Shown: positions 5,455 through 16,800 of the stretch, piece by piece
How the letters are laid out: each line of letters starts with the position of its first letter
How positions within the stretch are numbered: position 1 is the stretch's first letter
Origin: Flavobacteriaceae bacterium
GTDB taxonomy: Bacteria; Bacteroidota; Bacteroidia; Flavobacteriales; Flavobacteriaceae
Direction of reading: 5' to 3'
DNA length: 32,484 nucleotides
NCBI GenBank assembly: GCA_024763015.1
Contig: JANTGO010000006.1
Span: 1 to 32,484 of the forward strand
Translations under genes and position numbers: made by a program
Notes under the pieces: generated by a model
What the model saw: the letters and a program-made list of their open reading frames with translations, nothing else
Databases searched by the model: none
Told to the model about the DNA's origin: nothing

Positions 5455-6642
5455 ATGGCTAAAGAAAAATTCGAAAGAACCAAACCGCATGTTAATATCG
5501 GTACTATTGGTCACGTTGACCACGGTAAAACCACATTGACCGCTGCAATCACAAAAGTATTATCTGAAAAAGGTCTTGCTGAGATCAAAGATTTTGCTGC
5601 TATTGATAATGCTCCTGAAGAAAAAGAAAGGGGTATTACCATTAACACTGCCCACGTTGAATATCAAACTGACAAAAGACACTATGCACACGTAGATTGT
5701 CCCGGTCACGCCGATTACGTTAAAAACATGGTTACAGGTGCTGCCCAAATGGACGGCGCTATATTAGTTGTTGCTGCAACTGACGGACCTATGCCTCAAA
5801 CTCGTGAACATATCCTTTTAGCGCGCCAAGTAGGTGTGCCTAGAATTGTTGTATTCATGAACAAAGTAGATATGGTTGACGATGAAGAGTTAATCGAATT
5901 GGTAGATATGGAAATCCGTGATCTATTAAGCTTCTACGAATATGATGGTGACAATACACCTGTTATTGCCGGTTCTGCCTTAGGTGGATTAGAAGGCGAT
6001 GCAAAATGGGTTGGTAAAATTGAAGAGTTAATGGATGCTGTTGACGAATGGATTCCTGAACCTGAAAGAGATACTGATAAACCATTCTTGATGCCTGTTG
6101 AAGATGTATTCTCAATTACAGGTCGTGGTACTGTTGCAACCGGTAGAATTGAAACCGGTGTTATCAACACAAGTGATCCTGTAGAAATCATTGGTATCAG
6201 TGATAAAAAAATGACTTCTGTTGTAACCGGAGTTGAAATGTTCCGTAAAATCCTTGATAGAGGTGAAGCTGGTGATAACGTTGGTTTATTACTTAGAGGT
6301 ATAGACAAAAATGATATCAAAAGAGGTATGGTTATTGCCGCACCTGGTACCATTACACCTCACAAAAAATTCAAAGCGGAAGTTTATATCTTGAAAAAAG
6401 AAGAAGGTGGTCGTCACACACCTTTCCACAACAATTACCGTCCTCAATTTTTCTTGAGAACTTCTGACATCACCGGAGAAATTCGTTTGCCCGAAGGTGT
6501 AGAAATGGTATTACCTGGAGATAACTTGACCATCGAAGTAGAATTGATCAACAATATTGCCTTGAACAAAGGTTTACGTTTTGCAATCCGTGAGGGAGGT
6601 AGAACAGTTGGTGCTGGTCAAATTACAGAAATTTTAGACTAA
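5455..6642 (+). CDS. tuf: Translation elongation factor EF-Tu
   Basis: The 395-residue protein has full EF-Tu length. It is a GTPase that brings aminoacyl-tRNA to the ribosomal A site. The G-domain motifs are intact: P-loop GHVDHGKT (19-26), switch II DCPGH (81-85) and NKVD (136-139); domains 2 and 3 follow, ending '[15 protein letters not shown]'. The four upstream tRNA genes and tuf form one operon in the same order as the thrU-tyrU-glyT-thrT-tufB operon of Escherichia coli, so EF-Tu and some of its tRNA partners share a transcript. The leader has no SD at the right distance. A strong hairpin and tRNA-Trp follow. Confidence 0.98.
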   Translation: MAKEKFERTKPHVNIGTIGHVDHGKTTLTAAITKVLSEKGLAEIKDFAAIDNAPEEKERGITINTAHVEYQTDKRHYAHVDCPGHADYVKNMVTGAAQMDGAILVVAATDGPMPQTREHILLARQVGVPRIVVFMNKVDMVDDEELIELVDMEIRDLLSFYEYDGDNTPVIAGSALGGLEGDAKWVGKIEELMDAVDEWIPEPERDTDKPFLMPVEDVFSITGRGTVATGRIETGVINTSDPVEIIGISDKKMTSVVTGVEMFRKILDRGEAGDNVGLLLRGIDKNDIKRGMVIAAPGTITPHKKFKAEVYILKKEEGGRHTPFHNNYRPQFFLRTSDITGEIRLPEGVEMVLPGDNLTIEVELINNIALNKGLRFAIREGGRTVGAGQITEILD

Positions 6643-6662
6643 GTCTAAAACAATATAAAATT

Positions 6663-6703
6663 AGAGTCTGATTTGGAGCCCATTTTTGGGCTTCAAATTC
6701 TCT
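6663..6703 (+). terminator. Hairpin after tuf (terminator, attenuator or processing site)
   Basis: A 10-bp helix (6672-6681/6688-6697, one G-T pair, loop ATTTTT) is extended outward by 6670-6671/6698-6699 and AGAG/CTCT (6663-6666/6700-6703). No U-run follows, so transcription may partly continue into tRNA-Trp and secE, for which no clear promoter is visible. Confidence 0.5.
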
Positions 6704-6759
6704 ATAAAAAGACCTTGCATTTCCTACAGTTGTTTGGAATATAGTGTCTTAAATAATTT

Positions 6760-6832
6760 ACGGGCGTAGCTCAGTTGGTAGAGCACTGGTCTCCAAAACC
6801 AGGTGTCGGGAGTTCGAGTCTCTCTGCCCGTG
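6760..6832 (+). tRNA. tRNA-Trp (anticodon CCA)
   Basis: Acceptor stem ACGGGCG/TGCCCGT with one G-T pair, anticodon stem CTGGT/ACCAG around loop CTCCAAA (anticodon CCA), T-arm with GTTCGAG. It sits between tuf and secE. Confidence 0.96.
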
Positions 6833-6871
6833 CTAATTCGATTTGAATTTTTTTAATCAAAATAGAATAAT

Positions 6872-7072
6872 ATGTTTAAAGGTTTTATTAATTATGTAAA
6901 AGGTGCATACGATGAGTTAATGAATCATGTAGTATGGCCCAAATGGGATGAAGTTTACAAAATGACAATTGTTGTTTCTGTATTTTCTGCCATATTCTCA
7001 ATATTCTTATTCTTCGTCGATTATATCTTTAGGACGATATTAAAATACTATTATAACATAGTCAAAAACTAG
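6872..7072 (+). CDS. secE: Preprotein translocase subunit SecE
   Basis: A 66-residue protein of the short SecE type. An amphipathic N-terminal helix carries the conserved 'VVWPKWDEV' (Trp22-Pro23) and one membrane span follows at about residues 30-52. SecE clamps the SecY channel in the inner membrane. It is placed between tRNA-Trp and nusG, the usual bacterial order, and nusG starts 4 bases after its stop, which suggests coupled translation. Confidence 0.93.
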   Translation: MFKGFINYVKGAYDELMNHVVWPKWDEVYKMTIVVSVFSAIFSIFLFFVDYIFRTILKYYYNIVKN

Positions 7073-7075
7073 TTA

Positions 7076-7624
7076 ATGAGCAATCAAGTGAAAAAGTGGT
7101 ACGTTCTTAAAGTAGTAGGCGCAAAAGAAGCCAAAATTAAACACATGATAGAATCCGAAGTGCAAAGAAATGGTTTGGAGGATTATGTGGAAAATATTTT
7201 GGTACCTACAGAAAAAGTTGTGCAAATACGTAATGGAAAACGTATTCAAAAAGAAAAAACACTCTTTCCGGGTTACATATATATCGAAGCAAATTTATCA
7301 GGAGAATTACCGCATGTGATTAAATCAATTCCGGGTGTTATGCTTTTTTTAAGTGGTGTTAAAGGAGGTGATCCTATGCCGCTTAGTAAGGCCGAAGTCA
7401 ATAAACTTTTAGGTAAGATTGACGAAATGGCTATGAATGATGACAATATCAGAATTCCTTACGAAGTAGGGGATAATGTTAATGTAACCGACGGACCCTT
7501 TAAAGGTTTTGACGGCGTGATTGAAGAAGTAAATAAAGAAAGAAAGAAAGTAACCGTAATGGTGAAGTTTTTTGGAAGAAAAACACCACTCGAATTGGGT
7601 TATTTTCAAGTTAAAAAAGTATAA
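7076..7624 (+). CDS. nusG: Transcription termination/antitermination factor NusG
   Basis: The 182-residue product has the NGN domain ('KKWYVLKVVGAKEAKIKHMIE', 'ILVPTEKVV', 'LFPGYIYIEA', 'SIPGVMLFL') and a C-terminal KOW domain with 'VGDNVNVTDGPFKGFDGVI' at residues 131-149. NusG bridges the RNA polymerase clamp, suppresses pausing, and through KOW contacts S10 or Rho. It follows secE closely and precedes the L11 operon. Confidence 0.95.
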   Translation: MSNQVKKWYVLKVVGAKEAKIKHMIESEVQRNGLEDYVENILVPTEKVVQIRNGKRIQKEKTLFPGYIYIEANLSGELPHVIKSIPGVMLFLSGVKGGDPMPLSKAEVNKLLGKIDEMAMNDDNIRIPYEVGDNVNVTDGPFKGFDGVIEEVNKERKKVTVMVKFFGRKTPLELGYFQVKKV

Positions 7625-7640
7625 ACTGTTACATATATAA

Positions 7641-7669
7641 AAACTATTAGGCTTCCAAAATAATAGTTT
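7641..7669 (+). promoter_or_regulatory. Hairpin in the nusG-rplK spacer
   Basis: AAACTATTA (7641-7649) and TAATAGTTT (7661-7669) pair perfectly around an 11-base loop, 18 bases before rplK. It is AT-rich and without a U-run. It lies where the L1 autoregulatory site sits in other bacteria, but no recognised L1-binding motif is seen. Confidence 0.35.
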
Positions 7670-7687
7670 CAAAAAAACAATTTAAAA

Positions 7688-8128
7688 ATGGCAAAAGAAA
7701 TAGGTAAAGTAGTTAAACTACAAATTCGGGGAGGTCAAGCGAATCCTTCGCCACCGGTTGGACCCGCATTAGGTGCCGCTGGAGTAAATATCATGGAGTT
7801 TTGTAAGCAATTTAATGCGCGTACACAAGACAAACAAGGTAAAGTACTTCCGGTAGCAATTAATGTTTACAAGGACAAATCTTTTGATTTCGTCGTGAAA
7901 ACGCCACCTGCCGCAGTGCAATTATTAGAAGCTGCTAAAATCAAAAAAGGATCAGGCGAACCCAACCGTGTAAAAGTAGGAAGTGTTACTTGGGAACAAG
8001 TAAAACTAATCGCTGAAGACAAGATGCCCGATTTAAATGCATTTAGCGTTGAATCGGCTATGAAAATGGTTGCTGGTACAGCAAGATCAATGGGATTAAC
8101 CATTGCAGGAGAGAATCCTTTTAATTAA
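7688..8128 (+). CDS. rplK: Large ribosomal subunit protein uL11
   Basis: 146 residues with the classic L11 N-terminal motif '[29 protein letters not shown]' (about 15-43) and the C-terminal RNA-binding domain ending '[12 protein letters not shown]'. uL11 binds the GTPase-associated region of 23S rRNA, where thiostrepton acts and where EF-G and RelA contact the ribosome. rplA starts 13 bases downstream. Confidence 0.97.
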   Translation: MAKEIGKVVKLQIRGGQANPSPPVGPALGAAGVNIMEFCKQFNARTQDKQGKVLPVAINVYKDKSFDFVVKTPPAAVQLLEAAKIKKGSGEPNRVKVGSVTWEQVKLIAEDKMPDLNAFSVESAMKMVAGTARSMGLTIAGENPFN

Positions 8129-8141
8129 AAAGATTTTAGAA

Positions 8142-8828
8142 ATGGCAAAATTAAGTAAAAAACGTAAAGAAGCACTATCAAAAATAGATAAGAATAAATT
8201 ATATTCTTTATCAGAAGCCGCCAAATTAGTAAAAGAAATTTCGACCACTAAATTTGACCCTTCGGTTGATATTGCTGTAAGATTGGGCGTAGACCCTCGT
8301 AAAGCGAACCAAATGGTCAGAGGGGTAGTAACGCTCCCTCATGGTACCGGTAAAGATTTAAAAGTCTTGGCTTTGGTTACGCCTGACAAAGAAGAGGAAG
8401 CAAAAGCTGCCGGTGCAGATTATGTTGGATTAGATGAATACTTGGATAAAATTAAAGAAGGTTGGACAGACATTGATGTCATCGTTACCATGCCAAGTGT
8501 TATGAGAAAATTAGGTCCCTTAGGTCGTGTTTTAGGGCCTAGAGGATTGATGCCTAACCCCAAAACAGGTACCGTTACCATGGAAATTGGTAAAGCGGTA
8601 AATGAAGTAAAAGCCGGTAAAATCGATTTTAAAGTTGATAAAACAGGTATTATTCATGCTGCTATTGGGAAAGCGTCTTTTGATGCTAAAAAAATTGAAG
8701 AAAACGCAGAAGAGTTGCTTTCAACTATTCATAAATTGAAACCGGCTGCTGCTAAAGGTACTTATGTAAAAAGTATCGGGCTTTCTTCAACTATGAGTCC
8801 GGGTATCAAAGTAGACCCTAAAAATTAA
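8142..8828 (+). CDS. rplA: Large ribosomal subunit protein uL1
   Basis: The frame stays open back to 8103, but the start at 8142 ([12 protein letters not shown]) is chosen: it gives 229 residues, the normal L1 length, and avoids overlap with rplK, which ends at 8128. Conserved parts include '[20 protein letters not shown]' and '[30 protein letters not shown]'. uL1 forms the mobile L1 stalk that handles E-site tRNA, and in many bacteria represses its own operon. Confidence 0.96.
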   Translation: MAKLSKKRKEALSKIDKNKLYSLSEAAKLVKEISTTKFDPSVDIAVRLGVDPRKANQMVRGVVTLPHGTGKDLKVLALVTPDKEEEAKAAGADYVGLDEYLDKIKEGWTDIDVIVTMPSVMRKLGPLGRVLGPRGLMPNPKTGTVTMEIGKAVNEVKAGKIDFKVDKTGIIHAAIGKASFDAKKIEENAEELLSTIHKLKPAAAKGTYVKSIGLSSTMSPGIKVDPKN

Positions 8829-8850
8829 TGAAGGCCAAAAAAATTAAAAA

Positions 8851-9375
8851 ATGAGAACAAGAGAACAAAAAGCTCAATTAATACAAGAACTTACTGATAG
8901 ATTGTCCGAAAATGAAGTAATTTATTTGGTTGATATTTTAGGATTAAATGCTGAAACCACTTCCAATTTACGACGTGCTTGTTACGGAAGCGATGTGAAT
9001 ATACAAGTGGTGAAAAACACCATGCTTAAACAAGCAATGGATAATTCTAATAAAGAATTTGGTGAATTGGTAGATGTCTTACACGGCAACTCGGCATTAA
9101 TGTTGGCTGATGTAGGAAATAAACCTGCAAAAATCATCAAAGACTTTAGAAAAAAATCTGAAAAACCTATATTAAAAGGTGCCTGGATTGAAGAATCAGT
9201 ATATGTTGGAGATGATCAATTAGATACACTTGTAGCAATTAAATCTAAAGAAGAATTGTTAGGAGAATTGATTGGATTATTACAATCGCCTGCTAAAAAC
9301 GTTATTTCGGCTCTTAAATCTGGAGGCGGAAAACTTGCAGGAATCCTAAAAACCTTATCAGAGAAGTCTGAATAA
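8851..9375 (+). CDS. rplJ: Large ribosomal subunit protein uL10
   Basis: 174 residues, the usual L10 length. The N-terminal rRNA-binding part begins 'MRTREQKAQLIQELTDRLSENEVIYLVDI' and contains 'VVKNTMLKQAM'; the C-terminal helix that carries L7/L12 dimers is at about 140-174. It builds the stalk base on 23S rRNA. Only 22 bases separate it from rplA, too little for the long L10-binding leader known in Escherichia coli. Confidence 0.96.
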   Translation: MRTREQKAQLIQELTDRLSENEVIYLVDILGLNAETTSNLRRACYGSDVNIQVVKNTMLKQAMDNSNKEFGELVDVLHGNSALMLADVGNKPAKIIKDFRKKSEKPILKGAWIEESVYVGDDQLDTLVAIKSKEELLGELIGLLQSPAKNVISALKSGGGKLAGILKTLSEKSE

Positions 9376-9424
9376 ATACTACTAAATTAAAAATCATAAA
9401 TTAAATAATAAAAACGATAGAAAA

Positions 9425-9799
9425 ATGGCAGATTTAAAAGCATTCGCAGAACAATTAGTTAACCTTACAGTAAAAGAAGTTAACGAATTAGCCGAAATCA
9501 TGAAAGAAGAATACGGCATCGAGCCTGCAGCAGCAGCTGTAGCAGTAGCTGGTCCCGCAGGTGGCGGTGAAGCAGCAGCAGAAGAACAAACAGAATTTGA
9601 TGTAATTTTAAAAGCAGCTGGTCAATCTAAATTAGCAGTAGTTAAATTGGTTAAAGAATTAACCGGTTTAGGACTTAAAGAAGCTAAAGGTGTTGTAGAT
9701 GGCGCCCCCGCTCCTGTTAAAGAAGGTGTTTCTAAAGACGAAGCAGAAGGAATCAAAAAGTCTCTAGAAGAAGCTGGTGCTGAAGTAGAACTTAAGTAG
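9425..9799 (+). CDS. rplL: Large ribosomal subunit protein bL12 (L7/L12)
   Basis: 124 residues in three parts: N-terminal dimerisation helices (1-32), an Ala/Gly/Glu-rich hinge (about 34-55) and the globular C-terminal domain (56-124) with '[32 protein letters not shown]'. L12 dimers on L10 recruit and activate EF-Tu and EF-G. It is followed by a long structured spacer before rpoB. Confidence 0.97.
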   Translation: MADLKAFAEQLVNLTVKEVNELAEIMKEEYGIEPAAAAVAVAGPAGGGEAAAEEQTEFDVILKAAGQSKLAVVKLVKELTGLGLKEAKGVVDGAPAPVKEGVSKDEAEGIKKSLEEAGAEVELK

Positions 9800-9819
9800 T
9801 TCTTACATAAATTCCTTAT

Positions 9820-9864
9820 TGGTTTAGGTCTTCCGCTAACAAGCGGATAGACCTAAACCATTTT
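9820..9864 (+). terminator. rplL-rpoB attenuator hairpin
   Basis: A perfect 12-bp stem (9820-9831/9849-9860) is capped by a 6-bp GC-rich helix (TCCGCT 9832-9837 / AGCGGA 9842-9847) and followed by only four T residues. Such a strong stem with a short U-run fits partial termination, matching the known need to make far more L12 than RNA polymerase. Confidence 0.75.
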
Positions 9865-9907
9865 GCATATAAAATATGCAACGCACCTTATCGACTGATT
9901 TTCAGTC
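9863..9907 (+). promoter_or_regulatory. Two further hairpins in the rpoB leader
   Basis: TTGCATAT (9863-9870) pairs with ATATGCAA (9874-9881), overlapping the T-run of the attenuator, and GACTGA (9893-9898) pairs with TCAGTC (9902-9907). Because the first overlaps the U-run, the two may act as alternative folds, or as processing sites. Confidence 0.4.
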
Positions 9908-9947
9908 ACTTGAAATATTATTTAACCCTTAATTTTGTCCTACAAAT

Positions 9948-12900
9948 ATGACAAATTCAACAAATGACTTACTCGTAAAAGGGAATCAAAACAAAAGAAT
10001 CAATTTTTCTTCTGTTAAAAATATCCCCGAATATCCCGATTTGCTGGCTATTCAATTAAAATCATTTCAAGACTTTTTTCAATTAGAAACAAAACCCGAA
10101 AACAGAAATGTTGAAGGACTCTACAAAACTTTTCAAGATAATTTTCCCGTTTCTGATACCAGAAACCAATTCGAATTGTCTTTCCTAGATTATTTTGTCG
10201 ATCCGCCTCGTTACTCTATTCACGAATGTATCGAAAGAGGTCTTACATATAGCGTTCCGCTAAAAGCCAGACTAAAACTTGAATGTAACGATCCCGAACA
10301 CGAAGAGTTTGAAACAGTAGTACAAGATGTTTATTTAGGTAATATTCCCTACATGACACCACGTGGTACTTTTGTTATTAATGGTGCCGAAAGGGTCATC
10401 GTCTCTCAATTACATCGTTCACCGGGTGTGTTCTTTGGACAATCCGTGCATACAAACGGTACTAAATTATATTCCGCCAGAATTATTCCTTTTAAAGGTT
10501 CTTGGATCGAATTTGCTACCGATATTAACAATGTGATGTATGCATATATCGATAGAAAGAAAAAATTGCCTATTACGACTTTGTTGCGTGCCATTGGTTA
10601 TGAGCGTGATAAAGATATTCTCGAAATTTTTGACCTTGCAGATGAAGTTAAGGTTTCAAAAACCGGTTTAAAAAAGAATGTTGGCCGAAAATTAGCTGCC
10701 AGATTACTAAAAACTTGGCACGAAGATTTTGTCGATGAAGATACCGGTGAAGTGGTTTCCATCGAAAGAAACGAAATTATCCTCGATCGCGATACCGTTA
10801 TCGAAAAAGAACATATTCCCGAAATATTAGAATCCGGTTCTAAAACAATTTTGTTACACAAAGAAGATATTTCTCAATCGGATTTCGCAATTATTTACCA
10901 TACATTACAAAAAGATTCAACCAATTCTGAAAAAGAAGCCGTTGAATATATTTATAGATTACTTCGTAATGCCGAGCCACCGGATGAAGAAACCGCCAGA
11001 GGTATTATCGATAAATTGTTCTTCTCTGACCAACGTTATAGTTTGGGTGAAGTAGGACGTTATAGAATCAATAAAAAATTAAACCTTGATACATCGCTCG
11101 ACGTACAAGTCTTAACGCGTGAAGATATTATCATCATTACCAAACAATTGATTGAATTAATTAACTCCAAAACGGAAGTAGATGATATCGATCACTTGTC
11201 AAACAGACGTGTCAAAACAGTTGGAGAGCAATTGTCACAACAGTTTGGCGTTGGATTGGCGCGTATGGTTCGTACCATTCGCGAACGTATGAACGTAAGA
11301 GATAATGAAGTTTTTACCCCCATTGACCTTATCAATGCAAAAACTTTGTCATCTGTTATCAAATCATTCTTTGGTACCAATCAGCTTTCTCAGTTTATGG
11401 ATCAAACCAATCCATTGTCTGAGATTACACACAAACGTAGATTGTCCGCACTAGGACCGGGAGGACTTTCAAGAGAAAGAGCTGGTTTTGAGGTGCGTGA
11501 TGTTCATTATACACATTACGGGCGTTTATGTCCTATTGAAACACCTGAAGGACCCAATATCGGGTTGATATCATCTTTGGCGGTATATGCTAAAATAAAT
11601 GATATGGGTTTTATAGAAACACCTTATAGAACGGTAGAAGAAACACAGGTTCAATATAACAAACCTATCGTTTATCTAACAGCGGAAGAAGAAGAAGGCA
11701 TGAAAATTGCCCAAGCTGAAACGCATATCGATGATGCCGGCAATATTATTCCGGATCACCTTGTCGCAAGAGAAGAAGGCGATTTCCCTGTAGTTAACAA
11801 ACAAGAAGTAAACTATATGGATATTGCACCCAATCAGATTGCATCGGTTTCCGCTTCCTTAATTCCATTCTTGGAACACAATGATGCCAACCGTTCATTG
11901 ATGGGATCAAACATGATGCGTCAGGCAGTTCCGTTATTGACACCGCAAGCGCCTATTGTGGGAACTGGTTTGGAAAAAACCTTGGTACAAGATTCTCGTA
12001 TCTTGATCAATGCCGAAGGTGAAGGCGTTGTAACCTATGTCGATGCTAAAAAAATCGTCATTAAGTATGATCGTACCGACGAGGAAAGATTGGTTAGTTT
12101 TGATATCGATGAAAAAACCTATTACTTGGTAAAATTCCGTAAAACCAACCAAAACACAACCATTAATTTAACACCGATTGTTAAAAAAGGTGACAGGGTA
12201 ACCAAAGGACAAGTGCTTACCGAGGGTTATGCAACCGATAAAGGAGAATTGGCTTTGGGGCGTAACTTGCAAGTAGCTTTTATGCCTTGGCAAGGTTATA
12301 ACTTTGAGGATGCTATCGTTATCTCGGAAGACGTTGTCAGAAATGATTACTTCACATCTTTGCATATCGTTGAACATGCTTTAGAAGTTAGAGATACCAA
12401 ATTAGGTCAAGAAGAATTAACCAATGACATACCAAATGTTAGCGAAGAAGCGACCAAAGATTTGGATGAAAACGGTATGATTCGAATTGGCGCTGAAGTA
12501 AAACCCGGTGACATTCTAATTGGTAAGGTAACGCCAAAAGGTGAATCCGATCCGACACCAGAAGAGAAACTTTTACGTGCTATTTTCGGTGATAAAGCCG
12601 GTGATGTAAAAGATGCATCTCTAAAAGCATCTCCTTCTTTACGAGGAGTTGTGATTGATAAAAAACTCTTTACGAGATCTATTAAAGATAGAAGAAAAAC
12701 GGCTCAAGATAAAGTAAGAATTGACGAACTTGAAAAAGATTTTGAAACAAAGTATGAAGCCTTAAGGTTGAAACTTATCGAAAAATTATTCCAGTTGGTA
12801 AATGGAAAAACAGCACAAGGGGTTAAAAATGATTTAGGAAAAGATATCTTCCCCAAAGGAAAGAAATTTACCTTAAAATTATTAAACACAGTTTATGATT

Positions 12901-13829
12901 TCGAGCATTTGACACAAGGAACTTGGACAACTGATAAACATATCAATAGCCTAATTTCCGAGTTGGTCAATAATTATAAAATAAGATTAAATCAACTTAA
13001 GGGAAATCTTCGTAGAGAAAAATTTGCGATAAGTGTTGGGGATGAATTACCTCCCGGAATTTTGAAGTTAGCCAAAGTATTTATCGTACAAAAACGTAAG
13101 TTAAAAGTAGGAGATAAAATGGCAGGACGTCACGGAAACAAAGGTATTGTTGCCAATATTGTTCGTCGTGAAGATATGCCGTTTATGGAAGACGGTACAC
13201 CGGTTGATATCGTATTGAACCCGCTAGGGGTGCCCTCTCGTATGAATATCGGTCAGATTTATGAAACCGTATTGGGTTGGGTCGGTCTAAAAACCGGCAA
13301 AAAGTTTGCCACACCTATTTTTGATGGTGCCTCTGAAGATGATGTAATTGCTGAAAGTGAGGCTGCAGGCATTCCTGAATTTGGTGAAACCTATCTATAT
13401 GATGGCGGTACCGGTGAACGTTTTGACCAACCGGCAACCGTAGGCGTAATTTATATGTTGAAATTGGGACACATGATCGATGATAAGATGCATGCGCGTT
13501 CTATCGGACCTTACTCCTTGATTACGCAACAACCATTAGGTGGTAAAGCCCAATTTGGGGGACAACGTTTGGGAGAAATGGAAGTCTGGGCACTTGAGGC
13601 TTACGGCGCTTCGCATACGCTTCAAGAAATGCTGACCATTAAATCTGATGATGTAATGGGAAGAGCCAAAGCTTATGAATCTATCGTAAAAGGTGAAGTG
13701 ATGCCCGAATCAGGTATTCCTGAATCATTCAACGTTTTAATGCACGAATTAAAAGGATTGGGTCTTGATGTAAGACTGGAAGATCTTAAAGGCAAAGACG
13801 TTTTAGAGAATATTAAAGACAAAAAATAA
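9948..13829 (+). CDS. rpoB: DNA-directed RNA polymerase subunit beta
   Basis: The 1293-residue protein is full length for the phylum and collinear with bacterial beta. The rifampicin pocket (about residues 475-515) reads '[30 protein letters not shown]', with the Asp, His and Ser that mutate in resistant strains all in wild-type form, so sensitivity at the target is predicted. '[15 protein letters not shown]' near 1052 contributes active-site lysines and the histidine, and the C-terminal clamp connector ends '[20 protein letters not shown]'. A lineage-specific helical insertion with many Lys and Glu lies at about 900-1020. It follows the attenuator and precedes rpoC by 14 bases. Confidence 0.98.
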   Translation: MTNSTNDLLVKGNQNKRINFSSVKNIPEYPDLLAIQLKSFQDFFQLETKPENRNVEGLYKTFQDNFPVSDTRNQFELSFLDYFVDPPRYSIHECIERGLTYSVPLKARLKLECNDPEHEEFETVVQDVYLGNIPYMTPRGTFVINGAERVIVSQLHRSPGVFFGQSVHTNGTKLYSARIIPFKGSWIEFATDINNVMYAYIDRKKKLPITTLLRAIGYERDKDILEIFDLADEVKVSKTGLKKNVGRKLAARLLKTWHEDFVDEDTGEVVSIERNEIILDRDTVIEKEHIPEILESGSKTILLHKEDISQSDFAIIYHTLQKDSTNSEKEAVEYIYRLLRNAEPPDEETARGIIDKLFFSDQRYSLGEVGRYRINKKLNLDTSLDVQVLTREDIIIITKQLIELINSKTEVDDIDHLSNRRVKTVGEQLSQQFGVGLARMVRTIRERMNVRDNEVFTPIDLINAKTLSSVIKSFFGTNQLSQFMDQTNPLSEITHKRRLSALGPGGLSRERAGFEVRDVHYTHYGRLCPIETPEGPNIGLISSLAVYAKINDMGFIETPYRTVEETQVQYNKPIVYLTAEEEEGMKIAQAETHIDDAGNIIPDHLVAREEGDFPVVNKQEVNYMDIAPNQIASVSASLIPFLEHNDANRSLMGSNMMRQAVPLLTPQAPIVGTGLEKTLVQDSRILINAEGEGVVTYVDAKKIVIKYDRTDEERLVSFDIDEKTYYLVKFRKTNQNTTINLTPIVKKGDRVTKGQVLTEGYATDKGELALGRNLQVAFMPWQGYNFEDAIVISEDVVRNDYFTSLHIVEHALEVRDTKLGQEELTNDIPNVSEEATKDLDENGMIRIGAEVKPGDILIGKVTPKGESDPTPEEKLLRAIFGDKAGDVKDASLKASPSLRGVVIDKKLFTRSIKDRRKTAQDKVRIDELEKDFETKYEALRLKLIEKLFQLVNGKTAQGVKNDLGKDIFPKGKKFTLKLLNTVYDFEHLTQGTWTTDKHINSLISELVNNYKIRLNQLKGNLRREKFAISVGDELPPGILKLAKVFIVQKRKLKVGDKMAGRHGNKGIVANIVRREDMPFMEDGTPVDIVLNPLGVPSRMNIGQIYETVLGWVGLKTGKKFATPIFDGASEDDVIAESEAAGIPEFGETYLYDGGTGERFDQPATVGVIYMLKLGHMIDDKMHARSIGPYSLITQQPLGGKAQFGGQRLGEMEVWALEAYGASHTLQEMLTIKSDDVMGRAKAYESIVKGEVMPESGIPESFNVLMHELKGLGLDVRLEDLKGKDVLENIKDKK

Positions 13830-13843
13830 TACATTTAGTAATT

Positions 13844-16800
13844 ATGGCTAAAAGAAATAATAAATATACCACCATTAAGTTTGATAAGATTTCGATAGCT
13901 TTATCGTCTCCCGAACGCATCAAAAAAGCGTCTAGAGGTGAAGTGTTAAAGCCTGAAACCATCAATTATCGTACACATAAACCCGAAAGAGACGGTTTGT
14001 TCTGCGAAAGAATATTCGGTCCCATCAAAGATTATGAGTGTGCTTGTGGTAAATACAAACGAATTCGTTATAAAGGAATCGTTTGTGATAGATGTGGGGT
14101 TGAAGTAACCGAAAAAAAAGTACGACGCGAACGTGTAGGTCATATTGAACTGGTCGTTCCTGTGGTACATATTTGGTATTTTAGATCGCTCCCCAACAAA
14201 ATTGGTTATTTGTTAGGCTTGCCTACAAAAAAACTGGAGATGATTGTGTACTATGAAAGATACGTAGTAATCAATCCGGGTCCGGCTGTTGATGCAGAAG
14301 GCAATCCGATTCAAAAAATGCAATTCCTAACGGAAGAAGAATACCAAGACATTTTAGAAAAACTACCCCAAGACAACGATTATTTAGAGGATTCGGATCC
14401 TAATAAATTTATCGCCAAAATGGGTGGTGAAGCTATTAAAGATTTGTTGAGTAGTATTGACTTGAATGAACTTTCTTACGAATTGCGTCATAAAGCCAAT
14501 CATGAAACTTCTAAACAAAGAAAAACCGAAGCTTTAAAACGTTTGCAAGTAGTAGAAGCTTTCCGTAAAGCCAACGAAACCAGACCGGAAGGTAATAAAC
14601 CAGAATGGATGGTAATGAACATTATTCCGGTTATTCCACCCGAATTGCGTCCATTGGTGCCTTTGGATGGCGGTCGTTTTGCCACTTCAGACTTAAACGA
14701 TTTATACCGACGTGTGATCATCCGTAACAATCGATTAAAAAGGTTGATGGATATTAAAGCACCGGAGGTAATTTTGCGTAATGAAAAACGTATGTTGCAG
14801 GAATCAGTTGATTCATTATTTGACAATACACGTAAATCATCCGCTGTAAAAACGGAATCAAACAGACCTTTAAAATCGCTTTCCGATTCATTAAAAGGTA
14901 AACAAGGACGTTTTCGTCAAAATTTGCTTGGTAAAAGGGTGGATTATTCCGCACGTTCTGTTATTGTTGTAGGGCCTAACCTTAAATTATATGAGGCAGG
15001 AATTCCAAAAGATATGGCTGCTGAGCTATACAAACCTTTTGTGATAAGAAAACTTATTGAAAGGGGAATTGTAAAAACCGTAAAATCAGCTAAAAAAATT
15101 ATCGATAGAAAAGATCCTATCGTATGGGATATATTAGAAAATGTTTTGAAAGGACATCCTGTATTGCTCAACCGTGCGCCTACTTTGCATAGATTGGGTA
15201 TTCAAGCATTTCAACCCAAATTGATTGAAGGAAAAGCTATCCGATTGCACCCTTTGGTTTGTACGGCATTTAATGCGGATTTTGATGGTGACCAGATGGC
15301 AGTACACTTGCCATTAGGACCTCAAGCTGTTTTAGAATCTCAATTGTTGATGTTGGCATCGCAAAATATTCTAAATCCGGCTAACGGTTCACCGGTAACG
15401 GTACCTTCACAAGATATGGTTTTGGGATTGTATTATATCACAAAAATCAAAAAAACAGGTAAAATTTATGACGTGAGAGGAGAAGGAATGACTTTCTATT
15501 CTCCCGAAGAGGTTAAAATTGCCTTAAACGAAGGGAAAATTGATATTCATGCGCAGATAAAAGTCTTAATCACCGATTATGATGAAAACGGAAAAGCTTT
15601 TGAGCATATCATTGAAACAACAGTTGGTCGTACCATATTTAATGAATTAAAACCGGTGGGTGTACCTTTTATCAATAAGGTTTTAACCAAAGGTTCATTA
15701 AGAGGTATTATTTCTGATATTCTAAAAAGAACAGACGTTCCAACTACTGCAAAATTCCTTGATGATATCAAAGGATTAGGATACTATTATGCTTTTAAAG
15801 GCGGACTTTCATTTGGTTTAAGCAATATCAAGGTGCCGGATGAAAAGAAAATATTAATAGCGAAAGCACAAGAACAGGTTGATGATATCAAGGCGCAATA
15901 TGCTGCCGGTTTCATCTCCCAAAAAGAAAGATATAACAAGACTGTTGATATTTGGACCACTGCCAATGCGCAATTAACAGAACTTTTGATGGATAGAATT
16001 ACCAATGACAAAGAAGGATTTAACTCGGTATATATGATGTTGGATTCCGGGGCAAGGGGTTCTAAGGATCAGATACGTCAGCTTATCGGTATGCGTGGTT
16101 TGATGGCAAAACCCAAAAAATCTACTGCAGGTGGGGGTGAAGTTATCGAAAATCCAATTCTTTCAAACTTTAAAGAAGGACTTTCTATTCAGGAATACTT
16201 TATATCAACGCACGGTGCCCGTAAAGGTTTGGCGGATACTGCTCTTAAAACAGCCGATGCCGGATATTTAACCAGACGTTTGGTCGATGTTTCCCAAGAC
16301 GTTGTGGTTCGCGAAGAGGACTGTGGTACTTTAAGGGGGATTGAAGTTTCTGCGCTTAAGAAAAACAATGAGATTGTAGAAACTTTAGGAGAAAGAATAT
16401 TGGGACGTGTGGTATTGGATGACATATACAATCCTGAAACGCAAGAGCTTATTTTGCCTGCCGGTGAAGAAATTACCGAAGAAATTGTCGAAATTATCAA
16501 CAATACGACTATTGAGACGATTGAAGTACGCTCGCCTTTAACTTGTGAAGCCAAACACGGTATTTGTGCCAAGTGTTACGGACGTAACTTGTCAACCGGT
16601 GATATGGTTGAGAAAGGCGAAGCAGTAGGTGTGGTAGCCGCACAATCAATTGGTGAACCCGGTACACAGTTGACCTTGAGAACTTTCCACCAAGGTGGGG
16701 TTGCCGGTAACGTTTCCGAACAATCGAATATGACGGCTAAGTTTGATGGTATTGTTGAAATAGACGAACTAAAAACGGTTCACGACGACGAAAATAATGT

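Noticed and set aside
8103-8141. Extended start of rplA at 8103
   Set aside because: It would overlap the end of rplK and add 13 residues not found in L1 proteins; [12 protein letters not shown] at 8142 is the natural start.
9820-9860. The rplL-rpoB hairpin as a CRISPR or mobile repeat
   Set aside because: It is single in the window, lies exactly in the known attenuator position, and has no repeated neighbours.
14500-14826. Minus-strand frames of 60-139 codons inside tuf, rpoB and rpoC (for example 5934-6353, 14500-14826, 16189-16572)
   Set aside because: They lie wholly opposite highly conserved genes, have Ser/Ile-rich translations typical of antisense shadows, and lack start signals or families.
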